This document shows positions 19,159 through 27,716 of a stretch of DNA of 64,000 nucleotides, piece after piece. Source of the stretch: Deltaproteobacteria bacterium (GTDB lineage Bacteria; Desulfobacterota; Desulfobulbia; Desulfobulbales; SURF-16); assembly GCA_016219175.1 (NCBI GenBank), contig JACRCD010000039.1, forward strand, positions 124,001 through 188,000, read 5' to 3'. Position numbers and translations under genes: made by a program. The notes under the pieces were generated by a model that did not search any database, was not told the origin of the DNA, and saw only the letters and a program-made list of their open reading frames with translations. The first letter of the stretch is position 1. Every line of letters begins with the position of its first letter.

Positions 19159-21909
19159 ATGACAGAAAAAACCATTGGGCACGCTTTTAACCTGGATACC
19201 CTTCCCACTCTTCCTTCGGTGGCAATGGAGGCCTTACGGCTCATGGAGGGCGAGAACTCCTCCTTCGACTCCATCGCCGAATTGTTGAAAAACGACCAGG
19301 TCCTCACCGGAAAAATTCTTCATTACGCAAACTCGGCCCATGTGGGGGCGAGAAGGGAGATCGACACGATTTCCCATGCCATATCCGCGGCCGGATTCAA
19401 TGCGGTACGCAGCATTATTCTGTCAGTCTCCATCTTTGATACCTTTTCAGCAAAAATGAGCCCCGATAGGGAGAAGCTTGTCCATTTCTGGCTGCACTCC
19501 ATCGGGGTTGCCGCCACCGCCGAGGCGCTGGCGCGCCATCTTGATTTTCCCTCCCCTGAAAAGGCCTATCTTGGCGGGCTGCTCCACGATCTGGGCAAAC
19601 TTGTCTTCTACCAGCAGTATCCCGAGATTTTTTCCCAGGTGTGCCGCGAACTGGAGCAGTATTCCCCGCGCGGCAGAAACCAGATGCTGCCTCTTGATAC
19701 CGAACAGGCCATTGCCGGATTCAATCATATCGACGCGGGGAAAATCATCGGCGAACGGTACGGCTTTCCGGAGATTCTGACCAGATCAATGTGGCTGCAT
19801 CATCAACCGGTGATAGAACCGATCAGCCCGGATCTGGATCATCTGCCCCAGCTCATTCGTTTTGCCGATGTGCTCTGCGTCACCCATAATGTTGGCTCCA
19901 GTTATTTCCTCACCGAAAAACCCGTCTGTCACGACCATTTCCATTTTGCCCTGGAAAATCTCGTCAGACTGCACCATTTCACCCCGGAAGATATCAACGC
20001 CATCATGGCTGAAGTGCATAAACGGGTGGAAGAGGTCTGTAAGATTCTCGGCTTCTGGAATGAAGAGGACTATCAGAAGCTCCTGCGTTCCGCCAATGTC
20101 AGCCTCGGCAAAATGAGCATGCAGCTTGATGAGAACAACCAGATTCTCTTTGCCGCCAACCAGGTACTGACAGCCACCTGCGATATGTACCGCAAGCTTC
20201 ATGCCGGGCTCTCCCTGGGGGAGGCCGCCGAGGTAGTGGCGGATTCGGTATGTCAGGCGCTCGACGTCAAGCGCTGTCTCTGTCTGATTCGCGATCCGGT
20301 GGCCCATCGTTTTGTCGGTTCCCTGGCGGATGATCATGTTTTCCATGACATCACGCTGCCCAGCCGGCTGGCGGATATGACCGGCAGAAGAAATTACGCC
20401 ACCGACGACATCGAGATTGAAGCGGCAAACCGGCTTGAGCAGGTCACCCATGATCTGCTCCATGGCAGAATTGAGGAATCCCGCATGTTCAGCATGATGA
20501 CCGGATCCAAATTTCTCGCCACTTTTTTCATGGCGGACAAGAAATCCCGCTGGCGCAAGGAGCAGCTTCTCGGCCAACTTGTTGTTGATTGCAGCAGCGG
20601 CCCTGATTTCATCAGAAACGGCTTTGCCGGGCTGCAAAAAAACTTCGAGGCCCTTGCCTCGTCCGCCGGTACGGCCATCGAGCGTCTGCTTCTCCAGCAG
20701 GATGTCAACCGTCAGGCCAGAAAGCTGGCGGAATCCTCCCGCAAAATGGAAGAAAACCAGCGGCAGCTTTTCTCTTCCCATCGGCTGGCCACGGTCGGCA
20801 GACTGGCGGCCGGGGCCGCCCACGAAATTAATAATCCCCTTACCATCATTTCCCTGAATATGCAGATATTAAAACGGCTGATCAAACAGGTTCCCGACAG
20901 TGAAATGCTCGCGGAAAGACTGCGGATTATCTCGGATCAGGAAACACGGATCTCCAATGTCATCCAGGATCTGATGCGTTTCGCCAAACCCACCGAACCA
21001 AAATTTTGTCCCGTCCACCTGACGGAGATCGTGGCCAATGCCTTGAATCTTGTGGAAAGCAGGGAATCGATCACCAATATCCGCATCGACAACCAGCTCG
21101 GTAAAAATCTCCCCCAGATCATGGTTGATCCGCAGCAGATCGAACAGGTTTTTTTGAATCTTTTCGTCAATGCCTGCCAGGCCATGCCGGACGGCGGGGT
21201 CTTGTCCATTAAGCCCGTCAATGTGGATGATGATTTTATTGAGATCGCGGTGTCGGATACCGGGACGGGGATCGCGAAAAAGGATCTGAACAAAATTTTT
21301 GATCCTTTTTTCACCACGAAACTTGAAGGAGAAGGGACAGGACTTGGCCTGGCTGTCTGCCATGCCATTATTGAGCACAATATGGGGGCGCTGAGGGTGG
21401 AAAGCACCGAGGGACAGGGGGCCTCATTCCTGGTTCGTCTGCCCCAGGACAAAAGCGGCCGCCTGCGCCAGATGAAAAAAATTCTGCAGACAAGGAAAAA
21501 ACAGGATACGGCGGCCGCTACCCAGGAGAAAAGCAAGATATTAGTCGTTGATGACGAACGAATCCTCAATGAAATCCTGCAGGAAACCCTCAGATCGGCC
21601 GGATATGCGGTTGATGGCGCCTACGATGGCGTTGAGGGGCTGGAAAAACTCCGCCATGGCAAATATCATGTGGTGTTGCTGGATATCCGCATGCCCAGAA
21701 AGGATGGACTGGCGGTGCTGGAATTTATCAAACGGGAGTACCCCGAGGTCCAGGTCATCATCATAACCGGTCTGGCCTCCCTGGCCGAGATCAAGGAGAC
21801 CGTAAAAAAAGGCGCCTTTGCCTGCCTGAAAAAGCCTTTCATGCTGGACAAGGTGCTTGAGACCATTGAGCGCGCGGTAATCGACCAAAAGTGTAAAATC
21901 TCTCCCTGA
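19159..21909 (+). CDS. HDOD-GAF-histidine kinase-receiver hybrid protein
   Basis: Cytoplasmic signalling protein of 916 residues with no membrane helix. Residues 1 to about 260 are an HDOD domain (NLDTLPTLPSVAMEALRLM and GLLHDLGKLV). A GAF-like region covers about 340-520. The kinase core has its H-box at AAGAAHEINNPLTI (His 555), then NLFVNACQAMP, DTGTGIA and GTGLGLAVCHAIIEH. A C-terminal receiver begins KILVVDDERILNE with the phospho-accepting aspartate at 842 and lysine in LKKPF. The stop overlaps the start of the MinD-like gene as TGATG. HDOD proteins often tie signalling to motility or surface behaviour, which suits the next gene, but the signal is unknown. Confidence 0.88.
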   Translation: MTEKTIGHAFNLDTLPTLPSVAMEALRLMEGENSSFDSIAELLKNDQVLTGKILHYANSAHVGARREIDTISHAISAAGFNAVRSIILSVSIFDTFSAKMSPDREKLVHFWLHSIGVAATAEALARHLDFPSPEKAYLGGLLHDLGKLVFYQQYPEIFSQVCRELEQYSPRGRNQMLPLDTEQAIAGFNHIDAGKIIGERYGFPEILTRSMWLHHQPVIEPISPDLDHLPQLIRFADVLCVTHNVGSSYFLTEKPVCHDHFHFALENLVRLHHFTPEDINAIMAEVHKRVEEVCKILGFWNEEDYQKLLRSANVSLGKMSMQLDENNQILFAANQVLTATCDMYRKLHAGLSLGEAAEVVADSVCQALDVKRCLCLIRDPVAHRFVGSLADDHVFHDITLPSRLADMTGRRNYATDDIEIEAANRLEQVTHDLLHGRIEESRMFSMMTGSKFLATFFMADKKSRWRKEQLLGQLVVDCSSGPDFIRNGFAGLQKNFEALASSAGTAIERLLLQQDVNRQARKLAESSRKMEENQRQLFSSHRLATVGRLAAGAAHEINNPLTIISLNMQILKRLIKQVPDSEMLAERLRIISDQETRISNVIQDLMRFAKPTEPKFCPVHLTEIVANALNLVESRESITNIRIDNQLGKNLPQIMVDPQQIEQVFLNLFVNACQAMPDGGVLSIKPVNVDDDFIEIAVSDTGTGIAKKDLNKIFDPFFTTKLEGEGTGLGLAVCHAIIEHNMGALRVESTEGQGASFLVRLPQDKSGRLRQMKKILQTRKKQDTAAATQEKSKILVVDDERILNEILQETLRSAGYAVDGAYDGVEGLEKLRHGKYHVVLLDIRMPRKDGLAVLEFIKREYPEVQVIIITGLASLAEIKETVKKGAFACLKKPFMLDKVLETIERAVIDQKCKISP

Positions 21910-22967
21910 TGTCCGGTCAACTCCTGAACATAGAAGACCTGGTCCGTCTCACGGGGCTTGAAGAGAGCCTGATCCGCTATTACGAGTCGGAATATCCGGC
22001 GGAGCTGCCGGCCAAAATTTTACTGGGCGGAACCCTCTTTTTTGATCCGGCCAGTGTGGCCGCGTTGGCGGCCATGCACGCGAAACAACTGAGTGGCGGG
22101 GGAGCAAAGCCGGACGGTGCCAAAGAACGATTTGCCAGGGTTATTGCCGTCACCTCGGGCAAGGGGGGGGTCGGGAAATCCAATCTCGCCTTGAACCTGG
22201 CCGTGGAGTTTCAGCGCTTGGGCAGGATGAGTGTGGTTCTGGATGCGGATATGGGTCTGGCCAATATCCATCTCCTTGCCGGTCTCTCTCCCCGTTACAG
22301 CCTGATGGATCTTGTCAGGGGCAAGGCAGACCTCGCCGAGCTGGTCGAAGCAGGGCCGGAAGGCATCGGCATCATTGCCGGCGGCAGCGGCATCCTGGCC
22401 ATGGCGGACAGCGGGCAGCATGACCGCTACCTCATTCTCGACGCCCTGGCGCAGCTTGAACGGGCCGCCGAAATTATTTTGGTCGACACAGGCGCCGGAA
22501 TGGGTCGCGGGGTCAGGGACTTTCTCCAGGCCGCCGACGAAATCCTCATCGTCATAACGCCCGACATCACCTCCCTGGCTGACGCCTACGGCTTACTCAA
22601 GGCCCTGCATCAGGAGAATCTGCCCCCCAGGCCGATTCATCTTGTGGTTAATATGGTGCAGACCTTGAAACAGGCGGCGGACGTGAGTCTGCGTTTTACC
22701 GGCTGCGCCCGGGAATTTCTGGGGCGGGAGGTGGCAAACGCCGGCTATGTTCTCCGGGATGTCACGGTCAGCCAGGCCACGGCCCGGCGGATACCGTACA
22801 GCCTGTACCGTCCCCAGGCCCGGGTCAGCACCAATACCCGCACCATTGCCAGGAATCTTTTGAAAAGCGAACTGAACCACTATGCCGGAAGTTCATCCTT
22901 CAGCCGGTATCTGAATTTCATTAAAGACGCACAACAGCTACAGCTCAACCGGAGAAAAACAGCATGA
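21909..22967 (+). CDS. FlhG/MinD-type ATPase with N-terminal MerR-like helix-turn-helix
   Basis: Deviant Walker A ATPase of 352 residues. The N-terminal part (about 6-60) looks like a MerR helix-turn-helix, with LVRLTGLEESLIRYYE and FFDPASV. The ATPase starts VIAVTSGKGGVGKSNLALN (P-loop about 84-91), then VVLDADMGLANIHLLAG and VDTGAGMGRG. This is the FlhG (YlxH) pattern of flagellar or pole-organising ATPases, with a DNA-binding-like domain in front. It is coupled to the HDOD kinase upstream (TGATG) and to the ExeA-like ATPase downstream (ATGA). No flagellar genes adjoin it, so a polar-placement role for another machine is equally possible. Confidence 0.82.
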   Translation: MSGQLLNIEDLVRLTGLEESLIRYYESEYPAELPAKILLGGTLFFDPASVAALAAMHAKQLSGGGAKPDGAKERFARVIAVTSGKGGVGKSNLALNLAVEFQRLGRMSVVLDADMGLANIHLLAGLSPRYSLMDLVRGKADLAELVEAGPEGIGIIAGGSGILAMADSGQHDRYLILDALAQLERAAEIILVDTGAGMGRGVRDFLQAADEILIVITPDITSLADAYGLLKALHQENLPPRPIHLVVNMVQTLKQAADVSLRFTGCAREFLGREVANAGYVLRDVTVSQATARRIPYSLYRPQARVSTNTRTIARNLLKSELNHYAGSSSFSRYLNFIKDAQQLQLNRRKTA

Positions 22968-23824
22968 ACCCCGCAAACTGGACAACACATTTCGGACTCA
23001 GGCAAAATCCCTTTCGAGACACCCTTGATACGGATCTTTTTTACCGGACCAGGCAGCATGAAGAGGCCCTGGTGAAAATTCGCATCGGCATTGATGACAG
23101 CCAGGCCATCATCCTGCTTGCCGGCCAATCAGGCACGGGTAAAACCCTGGTTTCCCAGCTTGTCATCCGCGGTCTTGATCTTTCCCGTTTTTTACCCGTG
23201 TTTGTCCCGGTTTATCCCGACATGGGCAAGGGCATGCTGCTGGCCCGGATTCTAAAAGAGATAGACGGGCAGAAATCAGGCCGTTACACCCACGACAGGT
23301 TGGGCCATCTGCAGGACCGGGCTATTGCCCTGCACGCCAAGGGCCAGCGGCTGCTGATCATCATTGATGAAGCACATTTTCTGAAAGCGGACGCCCTGCA
23401 TATTCTGCGCACCCTGTCCAACCTGGAAACAGAACAGGAGAAACTGGTAACCGTCCTGCTCATTGCCGAAAATTCATTGACCAGGAGATTGAGTAGCCCC
23501 TCGTATGCTTCCCTGCGCGGCAGAATCACCTTTGCGGTGCATCTCGCGCCCCTGACCCGGGCTGAAACAGAGCAGTTTGTTAAATACAGATTGCTGAAAT
23601 GCGGCGGGCCCCCCCAACTGTTGACCGATGACGCCTTTGATGTGGCATACCGCTTGAGCGGCGGCATCCCCCGCGAGATCAACCGCTTGCTGTATAACGG
23701 TTTTCTGGAGGCCTTGAGCTGCAACCAACAGAGGATTAACGGCAGTCTGGTGCACTCCGCCGGACTTAAACTCGGAGCAACCCATGGGAAAGATAAGCAG
23801 ATTGCGGCTCCAGCAGCAGCGTGA
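22964..23824 (+). CDS. ExeA/GspA-like AAA ATPase
   Basis: AAA+ ATPase of 286 residues in the ExeA / GspA / TniB-like group. It opens HFGLRQNPFRDTLDTDLFY, the typical FGL..PF start, with Walker A AGQSGTGKT at 53-61 and Walker B LLIIIDEAH near residue 130. GGIPREINRL near residue 237 is the sensor-2 region. Full-length ExeA carries a membrane helix and peptidoglycan-binding domain; this protein ends shortly after the ATPase, so only the cytoplasmic half is present. ExeA proteins help secretin assembly, and a type II secretion operon lies 19 kb away. The start overlaps the MinD-like gene by four bases. Confidence 0.82.
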   Translation: MNPANWTTHFGLRQNPFRDTLDTDLFYRTRQHEEALVKIRIGIDDSQAIILLAGQSGTGKTLVSQLVIRGLDLSRFLPVFVPVYPDMGKGMLLARILKEIDGQKSGRYTHDRLGHLQDRAIALHAKGQRLLIIIDEAHFLKADALHILRTLSNLETEQEKLVTVLLIAENSLTRRLSSPSYASLRGRITFAVHLAPLTRAETEQFVKYRLLKCGGPPQLLTDDAFDVAYRLSGGIPREINRLLYNGFLEALSCNQQRINGSLVHSAGLKLGATHGKDKQIAAPAAA

Positions 23825-23993
23825 CCATAATGCGGGCGCTGCGGGGATCATGCCCGCGGAGCTTGCTGTTTTATGCGGCGCATCGCCAGTCCCCGCCCCG
23901 GCAGTGACGGCAGAGGGGGAACAGATCCTCGCCTGCCGGGCATGCTCTCCGCGCAAGCCGCTGCCCCCCGGGAAAAAGTCCGTAAAAAAATAA
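23784..23993 (+). CDS. Possible small hypothetical protein (69 aa)
   Basis: A 69-residue frame beginning inside the end of the ExeA-like gene. It has a GGAG Shine-Dalgarno six bases before its ATG, and its stop overlaps the next ATG as TAATG. It starts MGKISRLRLQQQRD and ends in a lysine-rich tail, with three cysteines. I recognise no domain. Good start signals and coupling favour a real gene; composition and overlap are against it. It might be a degenerate GspB-like partner of the ATPase. Confidence 0.3.
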   Translation: MGKISRLRLQQQRDHNAGAAGIMPAELAVLCGASPVPAPAVTAEGEQILACRACSPRKPLPPGKKSVKK

Positions 23994-24160
23994 TGCCTGG
24001 GTTGGGGGCATGGACTCCCCTTTTTCCCCACTTGCCATTCCTTCTCCCCCGGCATGGATGCCGCGGTGATGTTTGCGCTGATGAGCCAAAGGGGCTGATC
24101 GTGTCTCTTGACTGTCAGGGGGTGTTTTATTCCTTGACGGGGAAAATCCGCATGGAGTAA
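23993..24160 (+). CDS. Possible very small hypothetical protein (55 aa)
   Basis: A 55-residue frame whose ATG overlaps the preceding stop (TAATG). It begins MPGLGAWTPLFPHLPFLLP, has two cysteines, and ends GVFYSLTGKIRME. The final part looks more protein-like than the first. It may be a short coupled gene or the tail of a frame-shifted gene shared with the 69-residue frame. After 24160, up to the repeat at 24219, nothing is recognised. Confidence 0.25.
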   Translation: MPGLGAWTPLFPHLPFLLPRHGCRGDVCADEPKGLIVSLDCQGVFYSLTGKIRME

Positions 24161-24218
24161 AGAAATCTACTCACCGAGATCGTACTATTGCGACACGCGG
24201 CAACTTGTCACCCAAGGA

Positions 24219-24400
24219 TGATGGCGTCGTAAAAAATACCCTGAAGGGCATAAATCCGATCTACTGCGTTGTAGCGCATTTTTGTTCGTACGGCACCACC
24301 ACCTGTATCGCCTCACTCTCAAAAATACACTACGCCTTGTATATCGAATTTTGTTACTTAGCCATCCGGGCTTTGTCGCCGACTTTTTACGAGTTCATCA
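24219..24400. repeat. Dispersed imperfect palindrome, copy 3
   Basis: A 182-bp copy of the element at 3764-3926. It is nearly identical to copy 1 in the core but carries about 18 extra bases (around ACCCTGAAGGGCATAAA) just inside the left end. The right end GACTTTTTACGAGTTCATCA stops 15 bases before the start of the next gene, at 24416. The extra block itself contains a small inverted repeat, CCCT/AGGG. Confidence 0.87.
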
Positions 24401-24415
24401 AGGATATCCAAGCAC

Positions 24416-25345
24416 ATGCATGAGAAACTGAATTCCGATGAATCGGACTCCCCCTGGAGAATTCCGCTTATCTCCCTGATACTTGCTGTCATTTCCGTAC
24501 TCGGGGTCATCTTTATTGGTTTTGCCGTTTATACCCACACCCTGGAAAGCGCCCGGCTGAGATACCAGCATTTTTACGGCAATACGGCTTCCCTGATTGT
24601 CCAGCTGGCGGAAAATCGCGCCCGAAGACTTGACACGGACCTTTTGCAGAGTATTGAGAAGGTGTGGGCCTTTTTGCCTGGAAGACTGGCCGATGAGGAT
24701 CTCTGTGTCGTGGACAGCAACGGGAGTCTGATTTTCCACGCAGCACAACCCGAAACAGCGGGAAGTTACTGCGGCTCCAATGCGATTTTTCCGGAAGAGT
24801 CAGGGCAGCCGGCTACCTTGCAAGCCCTGGTGAAACAACAGAAAAATTATGCGGGGACCTATATCGCCAACGGGGGAGAAGAGCAGCTCGCCGCTTTTGT
24901 CGCCCTACCCGGGCAAAAGTGGATTCTGGGGCTGCATCGGCCGGAAAAGGCGGTTGCCGCGGAGATCCAAAAAGAGATACAACCCTTTGCCATCGGATTT
25001 ATCATAGTGGGCGGGGTGTTAATGCCCGTATCCTTTGCCATGCTGTACTGGACTTTCTACAGAGCCCATCTGAAGCGAAAACGATTGGAGCAGGAAAAGG
25101 GAAGACTGATTACTGACCTGCGCAATGCCCTGGCTGAAGTCAAAACATTAAGCGGCTGCCTGCCTATCTGCGCATCCTGCAAGCAGATCAGGGATGACAA
25201 GGGATACTGGAATCAGATTGAATCCTACCTGCGGAGCCACGCAGAGGTGGAATTCAGCCATAGTATCTGTCCGGACTGTGTTAAAAAACTTTACCCCCGC
25301 GAATACCTGTCTCTTTATGGAGATAAGTCTACTGCTCCGCCCTGA
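24416..25345 (+). CDS. Membrane sensor-like protein with C-terminal cysteine module
   Basis: A 309-residue protein with two membrane helices (about 17-40 and 192-215) enclosing a periplasmic domain of about 150 residues that resembles small Cache/PAS-like sensors. A short coiled-coil (216-245) leads to a cysteine module: C248, C252 and C255 in SGCLPICASCKQIRDDKGYW, and C285 and C288 in HSICPDCVKKLYP. In this phylum that module is often seen at the end of PAS- or receiver-containing signalling proteins, and its function is not established to my knowledge. Here it is the only output domain. The 3' end overlaps the convergent U32 gene by 31 bases. Confidence 0.7.
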   Translation: MHEKLNSDESDSPWRIPLISLILAVISVLGVIFIGFAVYTHTLESARLRYQHFYGNTASLIVQLAENRARRLDTDLLQSIEKVWAFLPGRLADEDLCVVDSNGSLIFHAAQPETAGSYCGSNAIFPEESGQPATLQALVKQQKNYAGTYIANGGEEQLAAFVALPGQKWILGLHRPEKAVAAEIQKEIQPFAIGFIIVGGVLMPVSFAMLYWTFYRAHLKRKRLEQEKGRLITDLRNALAEVKTLSGCLPICASCKQIRDDKGYWNQIESYLRSHAEVEFSHSICPDCVKKLYPREYLSLYGDKSTAPP

Positions 25346-26589
25346 ATCCTCCTGATCAGGCCGTATTGCTGCCACGCGAGCCGCGGACTGGTGGTCAGCC
25401 GCACCCTGCTGCCTGAATTGGCCTGGGCCAGCGGCTTGCCTTCCGCTGTTTCGACAGCAAGGACGGCAAAGGGAATATTTGTCAGCCCCCTGGTCATGAA
25501 TTCCAGGCTCTCCCCTGGCCTGATCCGGTTGCGCACCTCGACCAGCGGGCGGCTGCCCGCTTCAACCACAATGCCTGCCGGGACATAAGTCTGATCAACC
25601 ACGGCGCCCGAGTAGCACATGTCTTCATCCCCCGGCGGACCGTCCAAAAAATTCTCCGTATAACCGCGGGTGCCGAGTTTGATAATCTCTTCCATGAAGA
25701 CGGGCGGCATGACAACAGGCTTGCCCGGGGAATCCGCCATGGCCAGAAAGAGATAGTCAAGGGCCGCCCGGTAGATGCGGACAATCCCTCCGGCATAATA
25801 AATACCCTTCATCCGTCCTTCGATCTTGATTGAATCGACCGGTGCGTTGACAAGTTCCGGCAGACGGTTGATCAGGCACAGATCCTTGCTGTTAAAGATG
25901 TATGTCCCCCTTCCATCCTCTTCCACCGGGAAAAGTTGCTCCGGCCTTTTTTCCTCAAGCAACCGGTAGCCATAGCGGCAGGGATGGGCGCAATTTCCCT
26001 GGTTGGCGTCGCGGCCGGTGAGATAGAGACTCAGCATGCAGCGGCCCGAATAGGATATGCACAGCGCCCCATGGACAAAGACCTCAACCTTGGCCGCAAG
26101 CTTTTCCTTGATGTCCCTGATCTCGATGAGCGTCAGCTCCCGGGCCAGGTTCAGCCGGGACACGCCCTGCTCCTGCCAGAAAAGGGCGCTTTCCAGGTTC
26201 GTCACGTTGGCCTGGGTGGAAAGATGAATGGACATGGACGGCACGGTCCGCCGGGCCAGGCGCAACACCCCCGGGTCGGATATGATCAGGCCGTCCACTC
26301 CTGTTGCAGCCAGCCACTGCAGGTATGAGGCGAGACCCGGCAGGTCCCTGTTATGGGCAAAGATGTTGACAGTGACAAAAACACGGACATGCCGTTCATG
26401 GGCAAAGGTAACCGCCTGGGCCAGATCCTCCCTGGAGAAATTCGTGGCATGGGCCCGCAGGCTGAACTCCTGGCCGCCCAGGTAGACGGCATCCGCCCCG
26501 TAATGGATGACCGTGCGGAGCTTGTCAAGGCTGCCGGCGGGAGCGAGCAGTTCGCAGCGGGGCGCTGGCCTGTTATCTGATATTTTCAC
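25315..26589 (-). CDS. trhP: Peptidase U32 family protein, TrhP-like tRNA hydroxylation enzyme
   Basis: A 424-residue member of the U32 family, whose studied members hydroxylate RNA rather than cleave peptides. Seen are CELLAPAGSLDKLRTVIHYG, GADAVYLGG, VFVHGALCISYSGRCMLS, NQGNCAHPCRYGY, FNSKDLCLI and IKIEGRMKGIYY. The four cysteines of the two middle segments are the likely [4Fe-4S] ligands. The KIEGRMK and NSKDLC phrases match TrhP (YegQ), which makes 5-hydroxyuridine in tRNA. I chose the GTG at 26589 because the longer frame from ATG 26685 would touch the start of divergent mnmA and leave no promoter space; the extra residues look non-coding. Confidence 0.75.
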   Translation of the reverse strand: MKISDNRPAPRCELLAPAGSLDKLRTVIHYGADAVYLGGQEFSLRAHATNFSREDLAQAVTFAHERHVRVFVTVNIFAHNRDLPGLASYLQWLAATGVDGLIISDPGVLRLARRTVPSMSIHLSTQANVTNLESALFWQEQGVSRLNLARELTLIEIRDIKEKLAAKVEVFVHGALCISYSGRCMLSLYLTGRDANQGNCAHPCRYGYRLLEEKRPEQLFPVEEDGRGTYIFNSKDLCLINRLPELVNAPVDSIKIEGRMKGIYYAGGIVRIYRAALDYLFLAMADSPGKPVVMPPVFMEEIIKLGTRGYTENFLDGPPGDEDMCYSGAVVDQTYVPAGIVVEAGSRPLVEVRNRIRPGESLEFMTRGLTNIPFAVLAVETAEGKPLAQANSGSRVRLTTSPRLAWQQYGLIRRIQGGAVDLSP

Positions 26590-26684
26590 AAAGGACCTTC
26601 GAAAAATTGTTGACTGGTGGAACAGGTAACTGTTTGAATGCAGCTTTACTCGGCCCAGAATAACCTTTTTCTCTGTATGCTTCA

Positions 26685-27716
26685 ATGGCGGAAAAAATAG
26701 CCGTTGCCATGAGCGGCGGCGTAGACAGCACGGTATGCGCGGCGCTCCTGCGGGAAAGCCATGAGGTTCATGGGTTTTTCATGGATCTGGGGTTGCCGGA
26801 AAGTCAAGCCCAGATTGCCGGGGTTCGCCGGATTGCGGACCAGTTGGGTATCCCTCTGGAAATTGTTGACCTGGCGGAGGTTTTCCAGCACGAGGTCATT
26901 GACTATTTCTGCCGGAGCTATGGGGCGGGTATTACCCCCAACCCCTGTGTCATCTGCAATCCCCGCATTAAGTGCGGCAAGCTTTTTGATACGGTGCGCG
27001 CGCTCGGCATCACAAAGATGGCCACCGGCCACTATGCCCGCTTGCGAAGCGGGGCAGGGGGAATGCGTCTGTTAAGAGGCGCGGACCGCGGTAAGGATCA
27101 ATCCTATTTTTTGTGCGGCCTCAACCAGGAACAGCTTCGGGGGCTTGTTTTTCCCCTGGGGGAATATACCAAGGACGAGGTGTATCGTCTGGCCGGCAGC
27201 CTGGGCTTTGCCCACCGCCATGATACGGAAAGTCAGGATATCTGTTTTTTAAAAACAGGGGAAATAGGGGACTTTCTGAAAAACAGGACAGATTGCCAAA
27301 AAGGTGATATCGTCACGGTAAACGGCGAGAAAATCGGGCGCCACCAGGGGATTTTTCACTTCACCGTCGGCCAGAGAAGGGGGCTTGGCGTCTGTGACCG
27401 CACCCCTTATTATGTGACCGGCCTCTGTGCCGAAAAAAACCAGGTCATCGTGGGCAAGGAAGCTGATCTGTGGCGCCATGAGCTGCTCGTGCGCACCATA
27501 AACTGGCTCTCCGGTTCGGCTCCCCGCCTGCCGCTTTGGGTAAGAGTCAAGATGCGCTACCGGCATCGGGCCGCGGCAGCCGAGCTTTCCCGGGCCGGGG
27601 ATCTCTTCCGGATTGTTTTTGCCGAGCCCCAGCGGGCCATTACCCCGGGGCAGTTTGCCGTTTTCTATGATAATGATGAAGTCGTCGGCGGTGGAGAGAT
27701 TGTAAACAGGGCATGA
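26685..27716 (+). CDS. mnmA: tRNA-specific 2-thiouridylase
   Basis: ATP-dependent enzyme that puts sulfur on position 2 of the wobble uridine in Lys, Glu and Gln tRNAs; 343 residues. The PP-loop is VAMSGGVDSTVCAALL at about 7-22. NPCVICNPRIKCGKLF holds the catalytic cysteine (about 85), with the partner cysteine in SQDICFL near 185. GHYARL and GQRRGLG are also present. The stop overlaps the mtaB start as ATGA. With mtaB, trhP, tgt and rph nearby, the region is rich in tRNA maturation genes. Confidence 0.95.
   Translation: MAEKIAVAMSGGVDSTVCAALLRESHEVHGFFMDLGLPESQAQIAGVRRIADQLGIPLEIVDLAEVFQHEVIDYFCRSYGAGITPNPCVICNPRIKCGKLFDTVRALGITKMATGHYARLRSGAGGMRLLRGADRGKDQSYFLCGLNQEQLRGLVFPLGEYTKDEVYRLAGSLGFAHRHDTESQDICFLKTGEIGDFLKNRTDCQKGDIVTVNGEKIGRHQGIFHFTVGQRRGLGVCDRTPYYVTGLCAEKNQVIVGKEADLWRHELLVRTINWLSGSAPRLPLWVRVKMRYRHRAAAAELSRAGDLFRIVFAEPQRAITPGQFAVFYDNDEVVGGGEIVNRA

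Noticed and set aside
19786-20823. 345-residue minus-strand frame opposite the HDOD kinase
   Set aside because: Shadow frame caused by high-GC codon bias; the plus-strand protein has all motifs.
26590-26685. ATG start at 26685 for the U32 gene
   Set aside because: It coincides with the mnmA start on the other strand, leaving no promoter space, and the extra residues are not family-like.
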